Below, one piece after another: positions 1 through 10,405 of a stretch of 64,000 bases of DNA (position 1 is the first letter of the stretch; every line of letters begins with the position of its first letter). The translations under genes were made by a program, and so were the position numbers. Location: positions 15,334,685-15,398,684 of the forward strand of contig CP141140.1 in the NCBI GenBank assembly GCA_035235625.1, written 5' to 3'. The notes under the pieces were generated by a model, which worked only from the letters and a program-made list of their open reading frames with translations, was not told the DNA's origin and ran no database searches. The stretch is from Saururus chinensis (taxonomy: Eukaryota; Streptophyta; Magnoliopsida; Piperales; Saururaceae).

Positions 1-1975
1 GTGCTCGTGCTGTACATATTGATGTGTATACGTTTCAGGAACATATCATGAAGATGATCTATTGATAATTGTGAGATACTTTAGGGGAGAACATTTTGCT
101 ACATGTTATGCAGGAAATAAGGAAACATTTCTTCAATTTATTCTTTAGAGCAAAATCAGGGGCATGGAATATCCACCACTTTAGATGAAATTTATGTGAA
201 TATCCTACACTTGGGGGGTGGTCGGATACAAAATCTCATTAGGCTAGAATGTAAATTCCTAAGAAAATTAAATCTTTTTTAATATTAAATTTTTATGGTA
301 AAGAATTTCAGTAATTTAATTCTGACAAAATACTGTATAAAGATACGTAAGAATTTGGCAAAATGTTGACATTCTAACCTAATTTTAGATTCACATATAA
401 TTCAACTACCAAACCAGACGTTATGAGCATCCATTTAAATCGTCCTATCCAAACATCCCACTACCGGCCGCACAAGCCACTTTCAGGAAGCACACAGATC
501 ATTTGACCATTCTTCAGTTTAATGACGAATACAAGTGGATTGCAATTAAATGCCAATGGATAATTTTGCGGGACCATAATATATTTTAAGAATCACTATA
601 TTTTGGGAGGGAGTGGCAATGTTTGCAGCACAAAAAACGTTGAGAATTGTTCCACTTGGGACGAAGGGAGTATATTTGGTGTTACTTAGATCTCTAATTG
701 ATACAGTCTAACTCGAAAAGTGGTGGAGTGACGCAAGGATAAAAGCGATCGATACCACGTTTTAAAGCTACCAGAATTGAATTCTTTAGTCTGGAAACTA
801 AAATATCAATGAATAGAGGATTTTATTTCCAACCCGTGAGTGGTGAAAATTTTCCCAACGGCCTATATTTTACAAAATTTATGTAAAATAACTCTTTAAA
901 AATAATCTCTCATAATTGTGCAAAAAAACATGACGACTTTTTTCTAACATTAGTTAGGTTTTCTTTTTACATACATAATTAATATATGGAACTATAAATA
1001 TTTAGATATGCATGTACTTAGTACTAAAAATAAAATATAAAATATTTTTATACGATAAATTAGTTTCATTCATTACACAGAGAGAGTAGGAATATACACA
1101 TTTTTTACCAAAAAAAAAAAATCATGGTGACCTAGAGTTCCGTATGGATGAATATAGGTGTATATCGGTTTATATATACTTGTATGGGTGCCTATTGTTA
1201 TGATATAGAGGAAGTAGGGGTGATCTATATGAATCATCGATACATATCAATATGTAATTATATATAGTACTTTATTTTTTATATTCAATTAAAAAACAAA
1301 ACTATCATTGTTGGGGGCACTTTTAAGGGTTCATGCTATATACTAACCATCTATATATATTCCATAATTTTTATTTTTAAAAAACTATTTTTAATTATTT
1401 ACATATAAAAATCTACTATATAAGGTCAAGTGAGGTCGGGCATATATAATTTAATGTAGAATTAACAATGACAATATTGAATTTATGGTATGAGCTTCAT
1501 ATAGGCCTGTAATTTTTTATTAAACTTGTGATTCAATGAAAAAACTTTATACACAACTTATAAGTTTAGCATTTGAAACAATGTTTGAGGTCATTTAAAA
1601 AAAGGCCTCTCATTCCAACATGATCAGTTAAAAAAAGGTCTCTTATTCCAACATGCTTATAAATAATCCTCACATCATATTTGGTACAAATATCATACTA
1701 TAAAGCATTTTTAAATGCATTCATTGTCTAGAATTATTATTTTATTTTTTATAATGTTGGTGAAATTTATATTAGTAACTCAATCGTGTAAGTAACTTGT
1801 TGATGTCACAACTTATATCATATTACACTTTTTCAGAAAAAATATAATAATATTTTATTATTTTTATATTTTTAAATATGCTAGATGGTTTTGCAATTGT
1901 TCTAATGTGTATTAGTGTATCTTTGGCACATACTTGTATTACTATCCATCAATACCTATACAACACTTTATATAG
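1..1975. other. AT-rich intergenic DNA, no gene seen
   Basis: No open frame with recognisable protein similarity was found on either strand. The stretch is AT-rich. At 1571-1660 a short phrase (a run of A, then GGCCTCTCATTCCAACATG) is repeated imperfectly. Around 1130-1260 there is a degenerate palindromic stretch built on ATCGATAC and TATATCGG words, similar in character to the one near 30.4 kb. Confidence 0.6.
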
Positions 1976-1983
1976 GTGACAAG

Positions 1984-2436
1984 TAGGGTGAAACTTTTAA
2001 GGGTCGTCCTGTAAAAATGCAGGTTGGGGTCTAAAATTTTTACCCCACTTTAAATATGGTCGGGCCATGGTTAGGGGGCAAAAAACCTACAAGTATGTTT
2101 GGCTCATCTCCAAATATAAAAAAGATTATTTTCAAACTTAGAAAGAAAGGAAGTATGGAGGTTGTATATTTTAAAGGAGTTTAAGATGACTTAGCTTACA
2201 AGTCATTATTGTTGGTTGGATTACTGCGAAGAATCCCACCCAAAGGCCAAAAGCTTATGATAAGGTCAACTAGTAAGATCATATTTAAAAATATAAAATT
2301 TTAATTAACTTTTTAAAAAGATAAAATAGAATAAAATGTGGCCTGACCTGAGCCTACTCATGACCGGGCTAGGGTTGGACTTTTGGATGCTTGCCTAAGG
2401 TTATGTCTAGGCCAGGGCCCGCTCAATTTCAGCCTA
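1984..2436. mobile_element. hAT-type non-autonomous element (453 bp)
   Basis: The ends are TAGGGTGAAA on the left and, read inward from the right, TAGGCTGAAA, so they form short near-perfect terminal inverted repeats. The element is flanked by an exact 8-bp direct repeat GTGACAAG (1976-1983 and 2437-2444), the target-site length of the hAT superfamily. The interior is non-coding and contains GGGCC/GGGCT-type words such as GTCGGGCC and GACCGGGC near both ends. No transposase frame is present, so it must have been moved by a hAT transposase encoded elsewhere. Confidence 0.82.
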
Positions 2437-2841
2437 GTGACAAGCAAAAGGTAATTAATACAATTCCAATAAAATATGAATTATTGTATACAAAATATAA
2501 CATGAATGATATATGGTAAAAAATTAAACGTGCTCGGGCTTACATATGTTTGTGTGAGCTAGGGTGCAGTGAGTCATTAGATTTATATTTGACGAGTTAC
2601 ATTACATGGGTATAAATGCCCTGTGAGTAACATGAGTCATCAGATATAATTATGACGGCTCATAGCGCCTAGGCTCATGTAGTCGCGTGTGAGCCTGGGT
2701 GAGTCTAAACATGACTCATGATCCATAAACCTTCTTTTTTAAGTTATTAATAAACTTAAAAGCCATCATTTGGAATAGATTTTCTTGTCAAATGACTCAA
2801 TTTTTTTCTTAGCGAATACCCTCAATAGCTCATGATTGATA

Positions 2842-3104
2842 TGTTCCTAATTAAATTACTATCATAATTATATTACTTCTTTTACTTTCCTATATTAATC
2901 TATTTCCTAATTTCAATAGGATTAGTCTTGCTTACCTTATTTCAGTAAGAATACTACTTTACTTTTCTATAAATTGTAGTGTTCAACCTATTCTGAATCA
3001 GAAAATAGAAATCATATTACTTTTATTTAATTTCTTGCTTTGATCCTTCTCTTCTCTCCCCTTTCTTTTTAATTATCCCTATGTGGACCCCTTGGTCTAC
3101 ACCA
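2842..3104 (+). repeat. 5' LTR of the gypsy element
   Basis: Starts TGTTCCTAATTAAATTACT and ends GTCTACACCA. It aligns over its whole length with 9275-9506, with shared blocks such as TTACCTTATTTCAGTA and TATAAATTGTAGT/TATAAATTATAGT, the latter a possible TATA region. It is about 30 bp longer than its partner through indels. Confidence 0.85.
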
Positions 3105-5607
3105 TTGGTAGTCGATGGACGTTTCTGCTCTCTATGCCTGCCCACCCTACCACCCTTTTGCCGCCATGAGCCGGCCCCAGGCGTCACAGCCTCTCATTGT
3201 AGTGGAGTCCTCGGCCCTTTGTGGCGTGCCCATCACGGAGTCCTCTCTTGCCCGTCTTTACACCCACACACAACAATTGGAAACTTAAGTTAAAGCAACG
3301 ATTTCATAGCTTACCGACGTGAAGACTGTTATTGCCGCAAACCAAGCCATGTAGGAGGAAGCCCACAATATGCTCCTCTGTTCCATCTCCTTGCTTACGG
3401 ACATTGTTCGCTCTAGATGCTTTTGCAGGATCTTTCCGATGCTTCGTCCTCTACGGCACTCACTAACCAAACTGACCCTTCTCCATCATCAATCACATCA
3501 GTGTTGTCTCCGGGTGATTCCTCTACTCTTGATGGATAGAATGCCCCTTTTTTTCTCCACTGGTTATTTCCTCCCCAATGTCATCATGTTTCGTACCACT
3601 GCCTGCCACCCAGATCAAGGATCTGACTGTCGTTACGGCATTGGAACTTGCAAGTGCTACTCTCGTTACTTTCAGTTCCCTCTCTCCCTTTGCAGGAACT
3701 TCGCCAATCAGATAAGTCGCTGCCTTTTCGTCATTCACTCTTCCACCGAAGTCGTCCCTGGCCCTGGCTGCCTCCCGATTGTCAATTGAGTCGTCGTCCA
3801 CTATTCCTCCAGCCACCACTATTCTGATCAGTGTCTCTACCCATAATTGGGATGGCTTCCCCGCCCGGTGGTTGTCTACCATTTGGTAAGGCCATCCCCC
3901 GTCAGCTTCTTTCTGGCCGGTCCATCTTCGACCGCCTTCAGATTGGTTGCCTTGTTGCCGAATCCAATGACCCTTGCATCCACTTCGGCCATTGTGGTGT
4001 CTACCCTCCTATCTGTGGATCTGGCCTATGCCTCAACCCTTGGCCACTCAAGAGCTCTGCTCCTTCCGTTGGCTGCCACTAGGGCTCCGTCTGCAGCACT
4101 CCTGCTGTCGATCCTCTCGAGCCTGACCTCCATTGCTCTGCTCGATGCCTATATCCATATTTGACCAACTCCATTATCCCATTGTCGTCAGCCTTGCTAT
4201 CACTCAGCTTGCCGCCCACCTTCTTTGGTCGGGCATTCCTCATCAGTCGCCGATCACGCCATAGTCACCCACTGATTCCTCCCTTGAACACTCCTTGTCC
4301 AGTAGCCAAATTATTCGGTCGTCTACAGCCAATCCCACTTAAAGAATTACTTCCAGATGTCTCGATGTGGGCCGGATGTATTTTTCCAGGTTGGTTCGAA
4401 TGAGCATGGCGCTCATGGCTTGTACCCTCTAGTCGCCCCTCCTGTGGCCCATCCATCCTTTCTGAATCAGCCGCTACACCTTGTTTTGTGCTCTCATGGT
4501 CCCTTTCATGCTACGCTAGCCCCTTATCCTTTGGTTTACACCCTTTTCAACGATCAACTTGACGAAGTCAATGCTTTTATTGAGAAGATGGACTATTGTG
4601 ACTGCGTAGGTCGTCCGCGCTGCCGTGGTCATCGCTGCATCGAGTACCCTTATGGTGGTGCTCTTCAAGATCAGAACCCTACTATTCATGCTCACCCAAA
4701 TTGTGTCACCTTTCTCATTTCAAAGGCGACCCAAATGAATGTGTTTCTCAAACAAAACAGTTCTTCCACTTACATTGCACTTCGGCTCATGAACAGTGTG
4801 AATTAGCCTCTTCCAATATGAAAGGTCATGTTATGTGTTAGGTCAACTAGTTCCTTACTCAACAGGCGGACGCTACTTAGCCTAAGTTCGAGCATGCTCT
4901 TCTCCTCCTTTTCGGCCAAACTCCCTGCCAAACTTTAATTATTTTATTGCCTCATATTCGAAAAATGGGGATTTGACTAGGATTATCATGATGAGTTCGA
5001 GGGCTTGGTGAATCATGTGCAAAGATGGCATGAGCACGCCCTTTTCGATGTCTTTGAAGCCAATCTTAAGCCTCATATTAAGGCCAAATTGCATACTTTC
5101 TCACACATCTCTTTGACAAAAACGATGTGTGTGGCACGTGTATGTGAGGAGAAGTTTATTCAGCTTGGTCGTTCTTCCTTCTCTCGCTCATCTGCCTCCT
5201 CCCTTTCACCCCACCCTGCTTCTTCTTCTAATCAGCCACAAGGTGGCCGTCCTACATATACTTATTCATCTACTCTTCTAACTCATCTTACTCCTTCTCA
5301 AACAATTGATCGTCATTCCAAATGTTTATGTTATAATTATGATGAGAAATATACCCCTAGACATCACTATACAACTTGGAAATTGTTTGTGATTGATGAA
5401 AGTTTTGATAAGGATTTTGTGGACGATACTTGTGATGGTTTTGAGGAGATGACATCTGACACTATCGAGGTCTATGATATGGAGATTACCCTCCAAGCAT
5501 TTGCGAGTACTTATACTCTATGCATTATGTGTGTTAAGGGCTTTATTAAGAAACAACAGGTTTATGTTCAGATTGATAGTGGGAGTACTCATAATTTCAT
5601 TAATGAT
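3105..5607 (+). pseudogene. gypsy gag-protease remnant
   Basis: The best-preserved part is an open stretch at 5005-5607 (201 aa). It contains a retrotransposon-gag-like helical segment, a Ser/Pro-rich linker, a decayed zinc knuckle (CLCYNYDEKY followed by HH, with expected cysteines lost) and the start of a retropepsin domain with the catalytic triplet inside VYVQIDSGSTHNFI. The upstream gag portion from about 3250 to 4990 is spread over several frames with stops. A stop directly after the protease motif and further breaks downstream show that no polyprotein can be made. Confidence 0.8.
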
Positions 5608-6239
5608 TGAGTTGCTAATCACCTTGGATATCTTATTAAAGACTCTAACACCCTTAATGTGTTGATTGGTGATGGAAACCGTCCTAAGAGTTGCAGTGTT
5701 TGCTCTAAGGTCAAATTATTATATTAGGGTTAGACATATACTATCGATTTATTTTTTCTTCCTACTACGGGATTGATATTGTTCTTGGTGTTCAATGGCT
5801 TGATGAATTAAGCCTTATTTCTTGAGATTTTCATTGTATGAGTATGAATTTCACTTATGGGGGCAAGCCAGTGTGTATCATTGCTCATCCACATGGTCGC
5901 CTCTAGTCTGTCAAGTCATTGGAGACTCTTTCTTATTATCATTATCATGGCCTCTTGCTACAACACCACCCTTCAGTAGAGGTTCCATAGACCGACGTTC
6001 TTTTCCTAGCTTTGGCTACTCTCTTAGATGAGCATCAGTCCATCTTTGAGGAGCCAAAGAGATTACTATCGATCCGTTGTTATGACCACCAGATTCCTAC
6101 TCAGCCTAGTACTCCTCCAGCTAATGTCTGCCCATATTGCTATTATCAACATATCCAGAAGACAGAGATTGAACATCTGGTTCGCAAGATGACTTGCCTT
6201 GGCATTATATGCTCTAACCAGTCTTCTTAGTCCCATCTT

Positions 6240-7385
6240 GTCCTCTTTATTTGCAAGAAAGATGGTTCATGGCGCTTTTGTGTAGACTATAAGGTTCTTA
6301 ACCTTATTACTTTAAAACATAAGTACCCTAAATTGGTCATCGAAGAGTTGCTTGATGAATTATCGAGGGCCCAATCCTTTTAGAAGTTGGATATTTGTTC
6401 AGGTTATCATAAGATCTATATGCATTCTAACAATATTTTTAAGACGGCCTTTCGTACTCATGATGAACATTATGAGTTCTTAGTCATGCAATTTGGTCTT
6501 ACTAATGCCCCTGCATCCATCCAGTGCTTGATGAACAATCTTCCAAAGCTATCTATGTCAATTTGTCTTGTTTTCTTTGGTAATATTCTTATTTATATCC
6601 CTACATGGGAAGACAACTTACAACACTGCATTCTATTTTCACACTCCTCTATGAGCATTGTCTCTTCTTGAAGCGGTTCAAGTGCTCTTTTGGATGTCAA
6701 CAGGTTGAGTATTTATGACATATTATCTCAGCCCAAGGCGTTGCTACCAACTCGAGCAAGATTTTTGTCATTCGGGATTGGCCTCACCCTTCTGCTACAC
6801 GTGCACTACATGGGTTTATTGGCCTTGCAGGTTATTATCGACATTTCATTGCTTCATATGACATTATTATTGCAACTTTGACGGCTTTTTTGAAGAATGG
6901 TGCCTTTATATAATCTCACTCTGCTAAGCATACTTTTGATGCACTCAAAGCAGCCCTCATTTCTGCCTATGTTCTTGCTCTCTCGGACTTTGCCATGACT
7001 TTTATTGTTGAAAGTAATACTTTTGATGTTGCTATTGGCTCAGTCCTTATGCAAGATGATCACCCCATCGCCTTTTATTGCAAGGCTTTGTCTGACCATT
7101 CTCTGTTGTTATCTGTTACTTGTGCTCTTATCCATGCAAGATGAGCGTGATGTGCTAGCTATTGTCCATGTTGTGACTAAATGATGACCCTACCTCTTAG
7201 GTCGTCACTTTATCATTCGGACAAATCATCAACCTCTCAAATACTTTATAGATCAGTGTCTGACAGCTCCTACCCAGCAATGTTAGGTCTCTAAGTTATT
7301 GGGATACAATTATGAATTAGTCTATAGGCGTTACCTCAAAAATTGTGCCACTAATGCTTTATATATGCAGTATGAGGATGCCACA
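6240..7385 (+). pseudogene. gypsy reverse transcriptase / RNase H remnant
   Basis: Reverse-transcriptase motifs are readable in sequence: KKDGSWRFCVDYKVLN near 6256, LDICSGYHKIYM near 6387 and EFLVMQFGLTNAPA near 6475. The catalytic box has decayed (FFGNILIY near 6575 in place of the usual YxDD-type context). An RNase H-like stretch follows (about 6995-7090, ending PIAFYCKAL). Several frameshifts and stops separate these blocks. Confidence 0.85.
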
Positions 7386-7392
7386 TTCCGGG

Positions 7393-7811
7393 CACTGTTT
7401 TAAAAACCTTAAATGGGCTTCTATTACCAAACCCACTGGGCTATGACTATTTTGGTGTAAACATTTAACATAACTATTATATTTAATGTACATTTCTTAA
7501 CTGATGGGCTTCTATTACCAAACCCACTGGGCTATGACTATTTTGGTGTAAACATTTAATACAACTATTATATTTAATGTACATTTCTTAACTGTAAAGA
7601 ATTAAAACTTCAAAATGGCAGGAGCGAGATTCAAACTCCTGACGTTGCAATTGTTTCAACAGCACTACCCACTGCTGCCATAATAAATTTGTGTACATAA
7701 CATTATATTTAATATAAAATATAGCAAAATCGTGTCAATCCGGGTTGAACCTAATTGACCCGGCCCGATGACCATTCTAGGTCAATGGTCGGGCCGATTT
7801 TTAAAACACTG
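7393..7811. mobile_element. hAT-type miniature element inside the gypsy element (419 bp)
   Basis: The terminal inverted repeats are CACTGTTTTAAAAACC (left) and, read inward from the right, CAGTGTTTTAAAAATCGG. The flanking 8-mers ATTCCGGG (7385-7392) and ATTCTAGG (7812-7819) match at 6 of 8 positions, consistent with a decayed hAT target duplication. Inside, a 91-bp unit is tandemly duplicated (7414-7504 and 7505-7595), followed by a tRNA-like segment (7616-7680) and a stretch rich in GACCCGGCCCGA/GGTCGGGCC near the right end. Plant miniatures with a CAGTGTTTTAAAA end are a widespread type. The insertion is younger than the gypsy copy it interrupts. Confidence 0.8.
7616..7680 (-). other. tRNA-like segment within the hAT miniature
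   Basis: Read on the minus strand, the 65 nt begin TGGCAG and end CTGCCA, which are exact reverse complements and would form an acceptor-like stem. TGGCAGCAGTGGGTAG resembles an RNA polymerase III A box, and GAGTTTGAATCTCG near the 3' end resembles a B box (consensus GGTTCGANTCC). The anticodon-arm region is not convincing, so I do not call a functional tRNA. It may be a SINE head or tRNA relic captured by the element. Confidence 0.5.
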
Positions 7812-8084
7812 ATTCTAGGCTATTTATGCTCCAGTCTTTCCTTTTCTAAAGGACTTACATGCAACATATGAGACTGACGATGCTACTTGTGCTCTTGTTA
7901 CAAGCTTATGAACAAATCCTTCTTCCTGACTGGATTTTGTTTTCTATGATGGTTTTCTATTTTTCTGTGATCGTCTTTAGGTGCCTAATGCGGATGAGTT
8001 GCATAAGGATGTTTTTCATCTTTATCACTTTATGTCTATTTTTAGACATGAGGTGATATTTTAGACATATAAAAGGGTCTCTCA

Positions 8085-9175
8085 TAGCTTCGTCTGGTGT
8101 GGTCTTAAACGGGCAGTCCACCAATATGTGGCCCAATGTGACATTTGCCAGCGAGCTAAGAGTGATTCTCTTCTTCAGCCACTTCCGATTCCAGAGCGAA
8201 TCTGGGAGGATATTAGCATGGATTTTATTGAGGGATTACCTAAGGTTCAAGGAAAATCCGTTATCTTCGTCATGGTGGATAGCCTCTCTAAGTTTGTACA
8301 TTTTCAGCACTCTCTCACCCTTATACTGCTATGATTGTTGTTGATGTTTTCATGTGCAACATTGCTCGTCTTCATGGAATGCCTAAGACTATTGTTTGTG
8401 ATCTTGATAAGGTATTCTTATCCACATTTTGATAAAAGTTTTTCTGCCTCAAAGGAACTCATTTTGCATGAGTTCCGCCATCATCCTCAAACAAATGAGC
8501 AATCTGAAGTGGTAAATCATTGTCTTGAGCAATATTTACAATATTTTTAGGTGATTGGCCCTGTATATGACTATCATTTTTTCCTTCGCCAGAATCATCT
8601 TATAACACCACTTTCCATACTGTTGCGGGTTACACTCCCTTTCAGCTCATCTATAGTCTCCCACCTCTTAATTGCTCAATTATGTATCACTCTGTGCTTC
8701 TATTGATGCCGTGGATACTATTCTTCAAAGTCGTGATGCGATTTTGCATCAGCTTTGTCTTAACTTGGCAGATTCACAGAACCGTATGTGTCAAGTTTAG
8801 GATAAACTTCATGTGGATCGTGAGTTTGAAGTTGGTGATCTTGTTTATCTTCATCGCCAGCCTTTCGACAAATTTTAGTTCATAAACCATCTAACGAGAA
8901 ACTAGCTCATCGTTTTCATGGTCTTTATCCAATTCTAGAGTGTATTGGCAAGGTTGCATATCGGCTCCAATTGCCCTCGGATACACAGACTCACTTAGTG
9001 TTTCATATTTCTCGTCTTTGGAAATTTGTTGGTGATCCTTTATCTATTCCACATTTGATTTCGTTACCGATTTCTTCTGATTCAGCCCTTCCAATGCCTC
9101 ATGTTATTTTGGAACGACGATGTATTCACCATCATAGATATGTTGTTTTATAGGTTCATATTGCTTGGTTACATC
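8085..9175 (+). pseudogene. gypsy integrase / chromodomain remnant
   Basis: The integrase zinc-binding end and catalytic core are readable around 8128-8334 (MAQCDICQRAKSD, then WEDISMDFIEGLP and VMVDSLSKF, which includes the second acidic residue). A later core block near 8490-8550 contains NEQSEVVNHCLEQYL. Downstream, FHISRLWKFVGDP (near 9000) and a short block ending DATW (near 9185) correspond to the C-terminal and chromodomain-like part. Frames change several times and stops are frequent. Confidence 0.82.
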
Positions 9176-9274
9176 ATTTTTCAGAAGATGCTACATAGAT
9201 GCAAGAAGATAAGTTCCTTTAGTGATATCCCGATCGGTTGCTTTAAGAACAAGGCGATATGGAGCATAGTGGAA

Positions 9275-9506
9275 TGTTATATTCCTAATTAAATTACTTC
9301 TTTTACTTTTTAAAATTAGTCTACTTCTTAATTTTACTAGGATTAATCTTGTTTACCTTATTTCAGTAGTAATGCAACTTTACTTTTTTATAAATTATAG
9401 TACTCAGCCTATTCTAAATCAGATTACTTTTATTTAATTTTTTACCATGTTTCTCTTATTTCGTTTCTCTTTAATTATTCTTGTGTAGACCCTTTAGTCT
9501 ACACCA
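9275..9506 (+). repeat. 3' LTR of the gypsy element
   Basis: Starts TGTTATATTCCTAATTAAATTAC and ends GTCTACACCA, matching the 5' LTR. It follows directly after the chromodomain-like coding remnant, as expected. Confidence 0.85.
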
Positions 9507-10405
9507 ATGACTTCCATCCTGGCATATAATTAGCTTTAATTTCTAACTCACATTAATGTATCGTGCTTCTTTTGCAATTCTAGAATCTCATGCGTAAACC
9601 TAAGATCACCAACTCGTTGAGTACCTCTAATGGTAAACTAACCAAATTAATGGTAATAATCTAAAATCCAAACGCAAATAGAGGGTAGTAACGAGAATAA
9701 ATCTTTTTTCCCTCAATATTTTCAATATAATATTCACAAGGAGAGTCAATATGCCCAGGCTTAAAAAGGTCCCACCTACATATGTCCCAATAGGATTTGA
9801 CGTGACTAGTTTTATCTAGCCTTCCAAAAACCCTAGGCATGAAGGCAACTGTACCAATAAACAAGTTCAAAAGCTTAATTCGACTTGGCTGGTATTCGAG
9901 CTCGTAGTTGAAGTGGGCCAGTGTCTCAAGAAAAGGCTACACTCATTGTATATATATTATTTTTTTAAAACATGTACCTCGAAGCCCCCATTTATAAAAA
10001 TTAAGCTGGCTCACAAACTAAAACGATTCGATTGACTCAAAGTTAACTAAAATTTTAAACTCAAAGTCAAATCAACTTGGTTCTTTAGCATCCTCACATG
10101 TGCAATCAAGTACCACAACAGAGATAGGTGAAAGTTTACAGAGCGTACTTCCAATTATCTTAGACAATGGAGGATGATATTCTATCTTGAATATCCCCGA
10201 ACCAGCAGACGTTCTATATGGCGGAGTACTTATATCATGCCTTTTTTTGGCACAGTACATCTCACATCACCTCTCTCTCAACGTGGAATACTTATACCAT
10301 GAATCACCTCTCCCTCAATTGTAAAAGATCCAACGAGCTCAACGAGACGGGCTCGGCTATGTACAACAGTACTTAACTGAGGCTGATATAATCCCCAACC
10401 TCATG
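9507..10405. other. Intergenic DNA and probable 3' UTR of the LanC-like gene
   Basis: No recognisable coding sequence was found. The part nearest 10405 lies directly downstream of the stop codon of the minus-strand LanC-like gene and probably includes its 3' UTR. The stretch around 9870-10080 is repeat-like AT-rich DNA. Confidence 0.5.

Larger units (their letters stand above)
2842..9506 (+). mobile_element. Degenerate Ty3/gypsy LTR retrotransposon (chromovirus type)
   Basis: Two related LTRs (2842-3104 and 9275-9506) enclose, in order, gag, aspartic protease (DSGS near 5575), reverse transcriptase, RNase H, integrase and a chromodomain-like C-terminus. This is the gene order of Ty3/gypsy chromoviruses. 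All reading frames are broken by many stops and frameshifts, and the LTRs differ from each other by length and many substitutions, so the copy is old and inactive. The segment just after the 5' LTR (TTGGTAGTCGATGG) is a weak candidate primer-binding site. A 419-bp hAT miniature is inserted between the RNase H and integrase regions. I could not find a clean 5-bp target duplication; flanks are TGATA and ATGAC. Confidence 0.9.

Noticed and set aside
2837-9511. Perfect target duplication for the gypsy element
   Set aside because: TGATA and ATGAC do not match; the LTR ends may be slightly misplaced or the flank mutated.
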